Assembly (NCBI GenBank): GCA_024231905.1 | Contig: JAAEQC010000102.1 | Location: 144,033 to 208,032 of the forward strand | From: a bacterium | Lineage (GTDB): Bacteria > Krumholzibacteriota > Krumholzibacteriia > LZORAL124-64-63 | Direction: 5' to 3' | Length of the DNA stretch: 64,000 nucleotides | Shown here: positions 8,834-18,025 of the stretch, one piece after another | Numbering within the stretch: position 1 is the first letter of the stretch | How the letters are laid out: every line of letters begins with the position of its first letter | Translations under genes and position numbers: made by a program | Notes under the pieces: model-generated | Database searches by the model: none | What the model was told of the DNA's origin: nothing | What the model saw: the letters and a program-made list of their open reading frames with translations, nothing else

Positions 8834-9699
8834 ACGACGAAGGGAACTTCCGGCGGGGCAGCGACGGCGACTTCCGTCTCATGATCGATCTGGCCTACGC
8901 GGGGGAGGGATTCCTGGGCTGGCAGATCCAGCCCCGGGAGCGCACGGTCCAGGGCGAACTGGCCGCAGCCTGTTCCCGCCTCCTGGGCCGTCCCGTGGTG
9001 CCTGTGGGCGCCGGTCGCACGGACCGGGGGGTCCACGCCCGAGGCCAGGTGGCCCACCTGTCGGTGCGCACGGAGCCGGAAGTGGAACGCCTGCAACGGG
9101 CCCTGTCCGGCGTCCTGCCCGACGACATGAACGTCAGCCGGGTACGCCGGGTCTCGCCGGATTTCGATGCGCGGCGCGGCGCCGAATCCCGCCACTACAG
9201 CTACTCCCTCTTCCTGGGACGTGATCTCTTCCGCGCCTTCTGCTGGCAGGTGGACGGACCTCTGGACCGGGCGGTCATGGACCGGGCGGCCGACGATCTG
9301 CTGGGTGCCCACGATTGCACGAGCTTCTGCAAGACCCGCTCCCTCAGGGAGTCGGGAAACGTCTGTGAAGTGGACGTTTGCCGCTTTGATTGGCGGGATG
9401 ATTCGGCTATCTTTCACGTCCGTGCCAACCGATTCCTGCACCACATGGTGCGCAACGTGGTCGGGACGCTTGTGGAGGTCGGGCGCGGGCTGATGCCCGC
9501 CGACGCGATCCCCGCGATCCTGGCCGCCCGTGACCGCGCGCAGGCCGGCCGCATGGCTCCGGCCACGGGACTGTTTCTCGAAGAAGTGCGCTACCCCGCG
9601 CACCTGCTGGACCCCGCCTGGCGGGATCCGGCCTCCCCGGCCCTCGGACCGTCCGTCGACGTGCCCGACGACCGCCACCCGGAAGGAGAATCGTCGTGA
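8827..9699 (+). CDS. truA: tRNA pseudouridine(38-40) synthase TruA
   Basis: Isomerises uridine to pseudouridine at positions 38-40 in the tRNA anticodon arm. The catalytic Asp is residue 66 in GAGRTDRGVHARGQV, and the second family motif NRFLHHMVRNVVG is near residue 200. The protein has 290 residues, about 20-40 longer than usual because of a low-complexity C-terminal tail. GTG at 8827 was chosen because GGGGAGG ends six bases before it; GTG at 8830 is equally in frame. It overlaps the EcfT-like gene at the front and the aldolase gene at the back (GTGA). Confidence 0.95.
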   Translation: MVNDEGNFRRGSDGDFRLMIDLAYAGEGFLGWQIQPRERTVQGELAAACSRLLGRPVVPVGAGRTDRGVHARGQVAHLSVRTEPEVERLQRALSGVLPDDMNVSRVRRVSPDFDARRGAESRHYSYSLFLGRDLFRAFCWQVDGPLDRAVMDRAADDLLGAHDCTSFCKTRSLRESGNVCEVDVCRFDWRDDSAIFHVRANRFLHHMVRNVVGTLVEVGRGLMPADAIPAILAARDRAQAGRMAPATGLFLEEVRYPAHLLDPAWRDPASPALGPSVDVPDDRHPEGESS

Positions 9700-10355
9700 A
9701 GTTCTTCATCGATTCGGCGAACCTCGAGGCCATCAGGGAAGTCAAAGCCATGGGCATGTGCGATGGCGTGACCACCAACCCGAGCCTCATGGCCAAGGAA
9801 GGCCGCACCGACACCGACGCTTTGCTGAAGGAGATCTGCGCCATCGCCCAGGGGCCGGTTTCCGGCGAGGTGACCGCCCTGGACGCCGCCGGCATGATCG
9901 AGGAAGGGAAACGCCTGGCCGCCCTGGACGACCACATGGTGGTGAAAGTGCCCACGACCTACGAGGGGCTGAAGGCCATCGCCGCCCTCAGCGGCGAAGG
10001 CATCCCCGTCAACGCCACCCTGGTCTTCTCCACCAACCAGTGCCTGCTGGTGGCCAAGGCCGGCGCCGCCTACGTCTCGCCCTTCGTGGGACGCCTGGAC
10101 GACGTGGGCGAGGACGGTATGGACCTCATCGCCGACGCGGTGGAGATCTACCAGAACTATGACCTGGAAACGGAGATCATCGTGGCCTCCGTGCGCAGCC
10201 CCATGCACGTGGCCGATTCGGCCCTGCTGGGCGCGGACATCGCCACCATCCCGCCCGACGTGATCAAGAAACTGGTGGCGCACCCCCTGACGGACAAGGG
10301 CCTGGCCGGCTTCATGAAGGACTGGGAGAAGCTCCAGGGCGGAACGGGCAGTTGA
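9696..10355 (+). CDS. Transaldolase / fructose-6-phosphate aldolase family enzyme
   Basis: Class I aldolase of 219 residues, the size of the small TalC/FSA subgroup rather than the 320-residue classical transaldolase. MKFFIDSANLEAI and DGVTTNPSLMAKEG open the barrel, and Lys84 in MVVKVPTT is the Schiff-base lysine. Sequence alone does not settle whether the activity is transaldolase or fructose-6-phosphate aldolase. GTG at 9696 overlaps the truA stop and follows GGAAGGAGA with good spacing. Confidence 0.93.
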   Translation: MKFFIDSANLEAIREVKAMGMCDGVTTNPSLMAKEGRTDTDALLKEICAIAQGPVSGEVTALDAAGMIEEGKRLAALDDHMVVKVPTTYEGLKAIAALSGEGIPVNATLVFSTNQCLLVAKAGAAYVSPFVGRLDDVGEDGMDLIADAVEIYQNYDLETEIIVASVRSPMHVADSALLGADIATIPPDVIKKLVAHPLTDKGLAGFMKDWEKLQGGTGS

Positions 10356-10356
10356 G

Positions 10357-11550
10357 ATGAGAGCCACCTGGTGGGGAGCGATCACGGGTCTGTTGCTGGG
10401 TGTCGTCCTGGGCGTCACCCTGCTGCTCGTACGGGATGAGTTGCCGTGGCGTGGGGAACCCGTCACGGGGGACGCGACCGCCGCCGCCGAGACGGCGGCG
10501 GTCGCCACCACCACGGACCGGGCCGCGACCATCGCCGACTCGCTGCAGTTCGAACGGGACAACGCCATCGTCCGCGCCACGCGCATGGTGGCTCCGGCGG
10601 TGGTCTCCATCAGCGTTATCCAGTTGCAGGCCACGCGCGATCCCCGGCAGGAATTCTTCCAGCGCCTGGGGTGGGTGCCCCGGCAGAGGTTCGTGCGTCC
10701 GGTCCAGAACATGGGGTCGGGTCTGATCGTCTCGGCGGACGGGCTCATCGTCACCAACCGCCACGTGGTGGCGGGGGCGGCCCAGATCGGCGTCACCCTC
10801 TCGGACGGCAGCCAGTACCCGGCGGAAGTCGTGGACGAGGTGGAACGCTACGATCTGGCGGTCCTGCGCATCGACGGCGCAAACCTGCCCGTGGCCACCT
10901 TCGCCGTGGAGGCCGACCTGCAGATCGGCGAGTGGGCCATCGCCATCGGGTCGCCCTTCGGTCTGCTTCTGGCGGATACCCAGCCCACGGTCACCGTCGG
11001 CGTGATCAGTGCCCTGAACCGGGACATCAAGAAGAACGACAACGACCAGACCGCCTACCTGGGCATGATCCAGACCGACGCCGCCATCAACCCCGGCAAC
11101 AGCGGCGGGCCGCTGGTGAACACCCGGGGCGAAGTCGTGGGCATCAACACCTTCATCTTCTCCGAGAGCGGCGGCAGCGTGGGCATCGGCTTCGCGGTGC
11201 CGGCCGCGCGGGTGCGCACGGTGCTGGACGAGATCCTCCGCTACGGCCGCTACCGGGACATCGATCTGGGCTTCGGCCTCGTACGCCTGAACCAGGCGGC
11301 CATGCAGTACCTGAATACCGAGGACCCGGCCGGCGTCGCCGTGTACGAGGTGCGACAGGATTCGCCGGCCTGGAAGGCGGGGCTGCGCCCGGAAGACATC
11401 CTGCGCCAGATGGGTGGCCAGCAGGTAACGTCACTGAGCCTCATCGAACGCTTGGTCTACAATTCCAACGTAGGCACCCGCCTGACCTTCCGCGCCGAGC
11501 GGGCGGGGGAGTCCTGGGACGGGGCCATCATCCTCGAGGAACGCCGCTGA
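10357..11550 (+). CDS. HtrA/Deg-family serine protease with PDZ domain
   Basis: Periplasmic protease or chaperone of the S1C (DegP/DegS) family, 397 residues. An N-terminal membrane anchor or signal (ITGLLLGVVLGVTLLLV) is followed by an alanine/threonine-rich linker. The catalytic triad reads His136 in TNRHVV, Asp166 in YDLAVLRID and Ser249 in NPGNSGGPL. One C-terminal PDZ domain (about residues 300-390) contains AVYEVRQDSPAWKAGLRPEDIL. One PDZ domain and a probable uncleaved anchor make it DegS-like in architecture. Only one base separates its ATG from the aldolase stop. Confidence 0.95.
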   Translation: MRATWWGAITGLLLGVVLGVTLLLVRDELPWRGEPVTGDATAAAETAAVATTTDRAATIADSLQFERDNAIVRATRMVAPAVVSISVIQLQATRDPRQEFFQRLGWVPRQRFVRPVQNMGSGLIVSADGLIVTNRHVVAGAAQIGVTLSDGSQYPAEVVDEVERYDLAVLRIDGANLPVATFAVEADLQIGEWAIAIGSPFGLLLADTQPTVTVGVISALNRDIKKNDNDQTAYLGMIQTDAAINPGNSGGPLVNTRGEVVGINTFIFSESGGSVGIGFAVPAARVRTVLDEILRYGRYRDIDLGFGLVRLNQAAMQYLNTEDPAGVAVYEVRQDSPAWKAGLRPEDILRQMGGQQVTSLSLIERLVYNSNVGTRLTFRAERAGESWDGAIILEERR

Positions 11551-11588
11551 ACGGCGGCTTCGAACCGGCAGAGAACAGGAGCGACAAC

Positions 11589-12656
11589 GTGAACGACTCG
11601 ACCCAGCACCACGCACCGAGCCGCGTCCTGGTGACCGGCGGCGCCGGCTTCACCGGCATCAACCTCATCCGCTACCTGCTCGACAAGGGCGTCGCGGTGA
11701 AGTCCGTGGACCTGGAACCCTTCGAATACGCCGACTGCAAGGACCGCGTCGAGCACGTCCAGGGCGACATCCGCCATGCGGCGACCATGGACCGGGCCTG
11801 CGAGGGCTGCGACCTGGTCATCCACGGGGCCATGGCCCTGCCGCTCTACTCGGAAGAGGACATCCTCACCACGGGCATCGACGGCACGCGCCAGGTGCTG
11901 GCCGCGGCCGTGCGCCAGGGCGTGCGCCGGGCCGTCCATATCTCTTCCACGGCCGTCTACGGCGTGCCCGACCACCACCCCCTGGTGGAGACCGATCCCA
12001 TGGTGGGCGTCGGTCCTTACGGCAAGGCCAAGATCGCCGCCGAGGGCATCTGCGACGAATTCCGCGACCAGGGCCTGGTGGTCTCGGTCATCCGTCCCAA
12101 GAGCTTCATCGGTCCCGAGCGCCTGGGCGTCTTCGCCCTGCTCTACGACTGGGCCAAGGACGGCCGCGGCTTCCCCATGATCGGCAACGGGAAGAATCGC
12201 TACCAGCTGCTCGACGTGGAGGATCTCGCCGACGCCATCTGGCTGTGCGCCACCCTGGCCGACGAGACGGTCAACACGGTCTTCAACATCGGCGCCGGCG
12301 AGTACACGACCATGGGCGAGGACTGGCAGGCCGTCCTCGATCACGCCGGCTTTGGCAAACAGGTCAAGGGCTTCCCGGCCTGGCCCCTGATCTGGACCCT
12401 GCGCGCGCTGGACCGGCTGAACCTCTCGCCGCTCTATCCCTGGGTGTACGAGACGGCGGCCAAGGACAGCTTCGTTTCCATCGACAAGGCGCGGCAGGAT
12501 CTAGGCTACGCCCCGCGCTACTCGAACAAGGACGCCCTCGTGCGCAACTTCGAGTGGTACGTGGCCCACCTGGACGAGTTCGAGGACGCCTCGGGCGTCT
12601 CCCACCGCGTGCCCTGGAAGCAGGGGGCGCTTTCGGTGGCCAAGAAGTTCTTCTAG
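11589..12656 (+). CDS. NAD-dependent epimerase/dehydratase (extended SDR)
   Basis: Nucleotide-sugar modifying enzyme of 355 residues. The Rossmann motif is VTGGAGFTGINL near residue 15, the catalytic triad is visible as SSTAVYG and YGKAK, and RPKSFIGP and YQLLDVEDLADAI are typical of the family. The exact sugar substrate is not deducible. It sits directly before hldD, so a role in lipopolysaccharide or surface-glycan precursor supply is likely. GTG at 11589 was chosen for its AGGAG seven bases upstream. The 38-base gap to the protease gene suggests co-transcription. Confidence 0.88.
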   Translation: MNDSTQHHAPSRVLVTGGAGFTGINLIRYLLDKGVAVKSVDLEPFEYADCKDRVEHVQGDIRHAATMDRACEGCDLVIHGAMALPLYSEEDILTTGIDGTRQVLAAAVRQGVRRAVHISSTAVYGVPDHHPLVETDPMVGVGPYGKAKIAAEGICDEFRDQGLVVSVIRPKSFIGPERLGVFALLYDWAKDGRGFPMIGNGKNRYQLLDVEDLADAIWLCATLADETVNTVFNIGAGEYTTMGEDWQAVLDHAGFGKQVKGFPAWPLIWTLRALDRLNLSPLYPWVYETAAKDSFVSIDKARQDLGYAPRYSNKDALVRNFEWYVAHLDEFEDASGVSHRVPWKQGALSVAKKFF

Positions 12657-12666
12657 GAGGATCGTG

Positions 12667-13641
12667 ATGATCGCCGTGACGGGGGCCGCCGGTTTCATCG
12701 GCAGCAACATCGTGTGCGAGTTGAACCGGCAGGGCCGGGACGACCTGGTGGTGGTCGACGTGCACGAGTCCGACGCCGGGAACGCCAATCTGGCGCCGCT
12801 GCAGTACGATCGCTACCTGGCCAAGAACGAGTTCCGCGCCTGGCTGTCCGACGAGAGCAATGCGCGCGGCGTCGAGGCCGTCTACCACATGGGCGCCTGC
12901 AGCAGCACCACCGAGACCGATTGGGACTACCTGGCCGAGAACAATCTGGGCTACACCCGCGACCTGTGCCTGGCCACCCTGGCCGGCGGCGCCCGCTTCG
13001 TCAACGCCAGCAGCGCCGCCACCTACGGTGACGGTTCCCGGGGCTACGACGACGACCACGCCGGGCTCGACGATCTGGAACCCCTGAATCTCTACGCGCG
13101 ATCCAAGCAGGAGTTCGACCTCTGGGCCCGGGACGAGGGTCTCCTGGACCGCATGGTCTGCCTCAAGTACTTCAACGTCTTCGGACCCAACGAGTGGCAC
13201 AAGGGCGACATGCGTTCCATGGTGTGCAAGGGGTACGAGCAGATCACCGCCACGGGCCTGGTGAAGCTCTTCGCCTCGGACCGCCCCGCCTACGCCGACG
13301 GCGGCCAGCAACGGGATTTCGTCTACGTGAAAGACGCCGTGGACATGACCCTCTGGTGCGGCGCCCACCCGGAAGTGGGGGGCGTCTTCAACGTGGGCAG
13401 CGGCGAGGCCAAGGACTGGAACCGGCTCATCACCGCCATTTTCAGCGCCCTGGGCAGGGATCCGTCCATCGAGTACGTGCCCATGCCGGACCACCTCAAG
13501 GGCAAGTACCAGTACCACACGGAAGCGACCATGGGGAAACTGCGCGCCGCCGGCTACGACCGGGCCCAGACCCTGCTCGAGGACGCGGTGGCCGACTACG
13601 TGACCAACCACCTGGTGACCGGCCGTCACCGCTCACCGTGA
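12667..13641 (+). CDS. hldD: ADP-L-glycero-D-manno-heptose 6-epimerase
   Basis: Converts ADP-D-glycero- to ADP-L-glycero-D-manno-heptose for the inner core of lipopolysaccharide. The protein has 324 residues. Evidence is the NAD(P) motif TGAAGFIGSNIV, the HldD-specific ACSSTTETD, the catalytic YARSK and the QQRDFVYVKD block. A GTG at 12664 is also in frame, but the TAGGAGG box ends at 12660, which gives six bases to ATG 12667 and only three to the GTG, so the ATG is preferred. The stop overlaps the next GTG. Its presence indicates a lipopolysaccharide-bearing outer membrane. Confidence 0.94.
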   Translation: MIAVTGAAGFIGSNIVCELNRQGRDDLVVVDVHESDAGNANLAPLQYDRYLAKNEFRAWLSDESNARGVEAVYHMGACSSTTETDWDYLAENNLGYTRDLCLATLAGGARFVNASSAATYGDGSRGYDDDHAGLDDLEPLNLYARSKQEFDLWARDEGLLDRMVCLKYFNVFGPNEWHKGDMRSMVCKGYEQITATGLVKLFASDRPAYADGGQQRDFVYVKDAVDMTLWCGAHPEVGGVFNVGSGEAKDWNRLITAIFSALGRDPSIEYVPMPDHLKGKYQYHTEATMGKLRAAGYDRAQTLLEDAVADYVTNHLVTGRHRSP

Positions 13642-14801
13642 GCGGCGCCCGGCACACCATCCTGCCCGAGCCCTCGGCGCCCCTGGCCGAGGGTTCGGCC
13701 CATCTGCGGGAAGCGCTGAACAAGGCACTGCCCCTGCGTCCCAAGCACCGGGCCGCATTGCCCGGCGGGATAGCGCGGCTGTCGAATCTGCTGACCGTCG
13801 ACCGGGACCAGCTGCCGCCGGATTACATGTCCCGCCCCGAGCACCTGGCTGCCTACCTGCACTGGTTCCTGCCCTGGAACGTGCAGCGCCAGGGCCGTCT
13901 CCTGGAGGGACTGAGCCTGGACCTGCCCGCCGGCGCCCGCATCCTCGACCTGGGGGCGGGGCCCTTCACCTTCCTGGTGGCCCTGTGGCTGGCCCGGCCC
14001 GAACTGCGGGAGCGGGAATTGCGCTACCTGGCGGTGGACCGGGCCGAACCGGCGCTCAAGGCCGGGCGGCGCCTCTTCCAGGCCCTGGCCGGGGACGACG
14101 CCCCTTGGCACGTGGATACGTCCCGCCGCCTGCCCCGCACGGGCCGTGCCGACCTGCTGGTGGCGGCCAACTACGTCAACGAACTGGAAGCAGACCGGGC
14201 CGGACGCCAGCGGGGACCGGACCTGGATCCGGCGGAACGGACCATGGCGGACTGGGAGCGGCTCTTGGACCCGGCCGGCCGCCTGCTGGTGGTGGAGCCC
14301 GGAGTGCGCACGGCGGCGGCCCGCCTGGTGCGTCTGCGCGCAGGCGCCCTGGCCCGCGGTTGGCGCGCCATCGCCCCGTGCCCGCACCAGGAGACCTGCC
14401 CGGTGCCCGGCCGTCACGGCGGCTCCTGGTGCCACTTCGCCGCCGACGCCGTGGGCACGCCCCGCTGGCTGGCCGCCCTGGGCAAATCGGCCAAGCTGCC
14501 CAAGGAACGGGTGAGCCTGAGCTTCCTGCTCATGACCCGAGATGGGCTCACCGACGGGAATCCCGGTCAGGTACGGGTGGTCTCGGACACCTTCTCTCTG
14601 CCCGACCGCAAGCAAGGTTGTTACGGGTGTTCCGACAAGGGGTTGGTGCTGTTGCGTTCAGGTCTTGGTGGAGGTGCGGGCGGACCCGTGTCGGGCGATC
14701 TCGTGCGCGTCCGCTGGCCCGACCTCATCGAGCGCGATCCGCGCAGCCGGGCCCTCGTGGTCGATTACGATGTGGGCTCTCGCCGCCGTCGCCGCCCCTG
14801 A
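13638..14801 (+). CDS. Rsm22-like small-ribosomal-subunit methyltransferase with Fe-S cysteines
   Basis: Predicted SAM-dependent methyltransferase of 387 residues in the Rsm22/METTL17 family, whose members act on or assemble the small ribosomal subunit. The SAM-binding motif is ILDLGAGPFTFLVAL near residue 95. A cysteine cluster follows: Cys248 and Cys254 in CPHQETC, Cys265 in SWCHF, and Cys328/Cys331 in GCYGC, which matches the 4Fe-4S ligand set described for this family. The GTG start overlaps the hldD stop (GTGA), so it belongs to the same transcript although its job differs. The stretch after residue 331 is basic and poorly conserved. Confidence 0.8.
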   Translation: MSGARHTILPEPSAPLAEGSAHLREALNKALPLRPKHRAALPGGIARLSNLLTVDRDQLPPDYMSRPEHLAAYLHWFLPWNVQRQGRLLEGLSLDLPAGARILDLGAGPFTFLVALWLARPELRERELRYLAVDRAEPALKAGRRLFQALAGDDAPWHVDTSRRLPRTGRADLLVAANYVNELEADRAGRQRGPDLDPAERTMADWERLLDPAGRLLVVEPGVRTAAARLVRLRAGALARGWRAIAPCPHQETCPVPGRHGGSWCHFAADAVGTPRWLAALGKSAKLPKERVSLSFLLMTRDGLTDGNPGQVRVVSDTFSLPDRKQGCYGCSDKGLVLLRSGLGGGAGGPVSGDLVRVRWPDLIERDPRSRALVVDYDVGSRRRRRP

Positions 14802-14836
14802 TTCCCGGCTGCAATGCCGCCAGGCGGAGTGCCTGG

Positions 14837-15748
14837 TCAGTCCCGGTTATTGAAGATCCCCGCCACACCGGCCACCACGAGCCCGGCTCCGGCCAGGGTC
14901 CAGACCGTGACCGCCTCGCCCAGGACGAGCCAGCCCAGGCAGACGGCGATGACCGGATTGGCGTAGGCGTAGGTCATCACCACCCGGTAGGGCAGGCGGC
15001 GCAGGGTCGTCATGTAGCTGGTGAAGGCGATGACCGAACCGAAGACTGTCAGGTAGGCCCAGGCGGCCCAGGCCTGGCCCGTGGGAGTGGGGACGGGCTC
15101 GCCGCGGCCCAGGGCCACCATGAACATGCCCGCGCCGCCCAGCAACTGCTGCCAACCGCTGGCCGCGATGACGCCCAGGTCGGTCTTGTGGCGCTGGAAC
15201 CAGATGGAACCCATGGACCAGAACAACGGGGCCAGGAGCAGGGCCGTCACGGCCATGACGTCCGCGCGCACGCCGGTCCTGAGCACCGGCCAGGTCAGCA
15301 GGCCCACGCCCAGGAAGCCCAGGGCGATGGAGGCGGCGGCCTTGGCTGAGGGGGCGCGGCGGTCCAGGATCATGGTGATGGCCTCGCCCCAGATGGGCAT
15401 GGCCGCCACCAGCAGGGCCGCCAGACCGCTGCTGGCCCGCATCTCCGCCCAGGTCACCAGGCCGTTGCCACCGATCCACAGGAGAAGGCCGCTGCCGGCC
15501 AGCAGGACCCACTCGCCGCCGTGCAGGCGGATGCGCTCGCCTTTGAGCTTGGCCCAGGTCAGCAGGATCGCCGAGGCGGCGACGACCCGCAGGCCGGCCA
15601 TCATGAAGGGCGGGAAGCCGCTGCCTTCCATGACCGCGATCCGGATTCCCAGGTAGGTGCTGCCCCACACCACGTACACCACCATGAGGTGGAGCAATCC
15701 GAGGCGATCGAGCCCGTTGCGCGGGGGGGTGGCGGTGGTGTCGTCCAT
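14837..15748 (-). CDS. EamA/DMT-superfamily transporter
   Basis: Ten-helix drug/metabolite-type transporter of 303 residues with two EamA repeats (about residues 15-145 and 160-300). Motif YVVWGSTYLGIRIAV opens the first repeat, and the second ends with LGWLVLGEAVTVWTLAGA. Family members export amino acids or other metabolites; the substrate here is unknown. It converges on the Rsm22-like gene with a 35-base gap and is divergent from purB. Confidence 0.9.
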   Translation of the reverse strand: MDDTTATPPRNGLDRLGLLHLMVVYVVWGSTYLGIRIAVMEGSGFPPFMMAGLRVVAASAILLTWAKLKGERIRLHGGEWVLLAGSGLLLWIGGNGLVTWAEMRASSGLAALLVAAMPIWGEAITMILDRRAPSAKAAASIALGFLGVGLLTWPVLRTGVRADVMAVTALLLAPLFWSMGSIWFQRHKTDLGVIAASGWQQLLGGAGMFMVALGRGEPVPTPTGQAWAAWAYLTVFGSVIAFTSYMTTLRRLPYRVVMTYAYANPVIAVCLGWLVLGEAVTVWTLAGAGLVVAGVAGIFNNRD

Positions 15749-15864
15749 GGGCTCCTAGTAGATGACGGGTTTGGGGGACGCCGACCAAGGTAAGTCAGCA
15801 TGGGGCAAGTTCAAAGGGCCCGCCGTCCTCGGCGTCCGATTCCGGCGGATTCGCCGCTGCCGTC

Positions 15865-15893
15865 TTGACCGCGCCCGGGACCGAAGATAGGTT
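15865..15893 (+). promoter_or_regulatory. Candidate purB promoter
   Basis: TTGACC (15865-15870), a 17-base spacer and TAGGTT (15888-15893), 62 bases before the purB ATG. The -35 is strong and the -10 weak. Confidence 0.45.
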
Positions 15894-15954
15894 GGATCCC
15901 GAACGTGCGCTCCCCACGATCTCGATCCCGGCCCGGCCGGCCCAGGAGGCTGCC

Positions 15955-17259
<1,305 letters not shown>

Positions 17260-17332
17260 GGGCCGGGATTTCGCAGCTTAATCCATACAAAAAGCATCCA
17301 GTATAACATTATATGCGAAGACACGAAATTCT

Positions 17333-17362
17333 TTGACGGAACCCATGCCGAAGACATAGGTT
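17333..17362 (+). promoter_or_regulatory. Candidate cytochrome gene promoter
   Basis: TTGACG (17333-17338), an 18-base spacer and TAGGTT (17357-17362), the same -10 sequence as the proposed purB promoter. The upstream stretch 17280-17330 is markedly AT-rich for this genome. Confidence 0.4.
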
Positions 17363-17427
17363 TCCAGACAGGATTCGTCGGTATCCAACCGAGCAACCAT
17401 CCGTGATCGCACGGAGGAGGATTGACC

Positions 17428-17844
17428 ATGCGGAAGTTCGTTCTGACGGGACTCGTCGCCGCTACGGCTGCATTCGCGCTGGTGGCCTATGCCCAGGACA
17501 TACCCGAGACCGCCGTGATCGACGGCTGCGCCGACGCCAAGGCCCCGGTGGAGTTCCCCCACAAGGCCCACCTCGAGGTTACCGATTGCACCACCTGCCA
17601 CCACAAGTCCGAGGGCCTGACCCTGGAGACGGCGGCGTCCATGGAAGTCAAGACCTGTGTGTCCTGCCACGGCGAGCCCGAAGACGCGGAAACGCCTCTG
17701 TGCTCGGCGAAGAGCCTCAAGAAGAATCCGTACCACATCACCTGCGTGGGCTGCCACAAGACCATGAAGAAGGAAGCCAAGGCCGCCGGCACCGAGTTCG
17801 GCGCCCCGACCAAGTGCACGGCCTGCCATCCCAAGGCTGAGTAG
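17428..17844 (+). CDS. Small tetraheme cytochrome c (class III / c3-like)
   Basis: Periplasmic electron carrier of 138 residues. A signal peptide ends near AYAQ (residue 23). Four CxxCH heme motifs are present: CTTCH (54-58), CVSCH (77-81), CVGCH (106-110) and CTACH (130-134). EFPHKAHL before the first motif supplies a likely distal His ligand, as in class III cytochromes. Two extra cysteines (34 and 92) lie outside heme motifs. ATG 17428 has GGAGGAGG seven bases upstream; a TTG two codons earlier would sit too close. No oxidoreductase partner is adjacent. A strong terminator follows. Confidence 0.9.
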   Translation: MRKFVLTGLVAATAAFALVAYAQDIPETAVIDGCADAKAPVEFPHKAHLEVTDCTTCHHKSEGLTLETAASMEVKTCVSCHGEPEDAETPLCSAKSLKKNPYHITCVGCHKTMKKEAKAAGTEFGAPTKCTACHPKAE

Positions 17845-17880
17845 TCCCCGACGTTCCGACGTCCGCGGGAATCTTCCCGA

Positions 17881-17914
17881 CCGCCCCGGCCCCTGTGGCC
17901 GGGGCGGTTCTTTT
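17881..17914 (+). terminator. Intrinsic terminator after the cytochrome gene
   Basis: Perfect 11-bp GC-rich stem (17881-17891 with 17897-17907), a 5-base loop, then TTCTTTTG. It separates the cytochrome from purL-purQ. Confidence 0.85.
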
Positions 17915-18025
17915 GCCGAGAACCGCTTTTCGCCGCCGCTTGGGCCTTTCCCTGCTCTTGGGTAGGTGTTAGATTGGGCCCGCAACTCCCGTTCTCCCGA
18001 CCGCTGAAATCCCAAGGACGGACCC

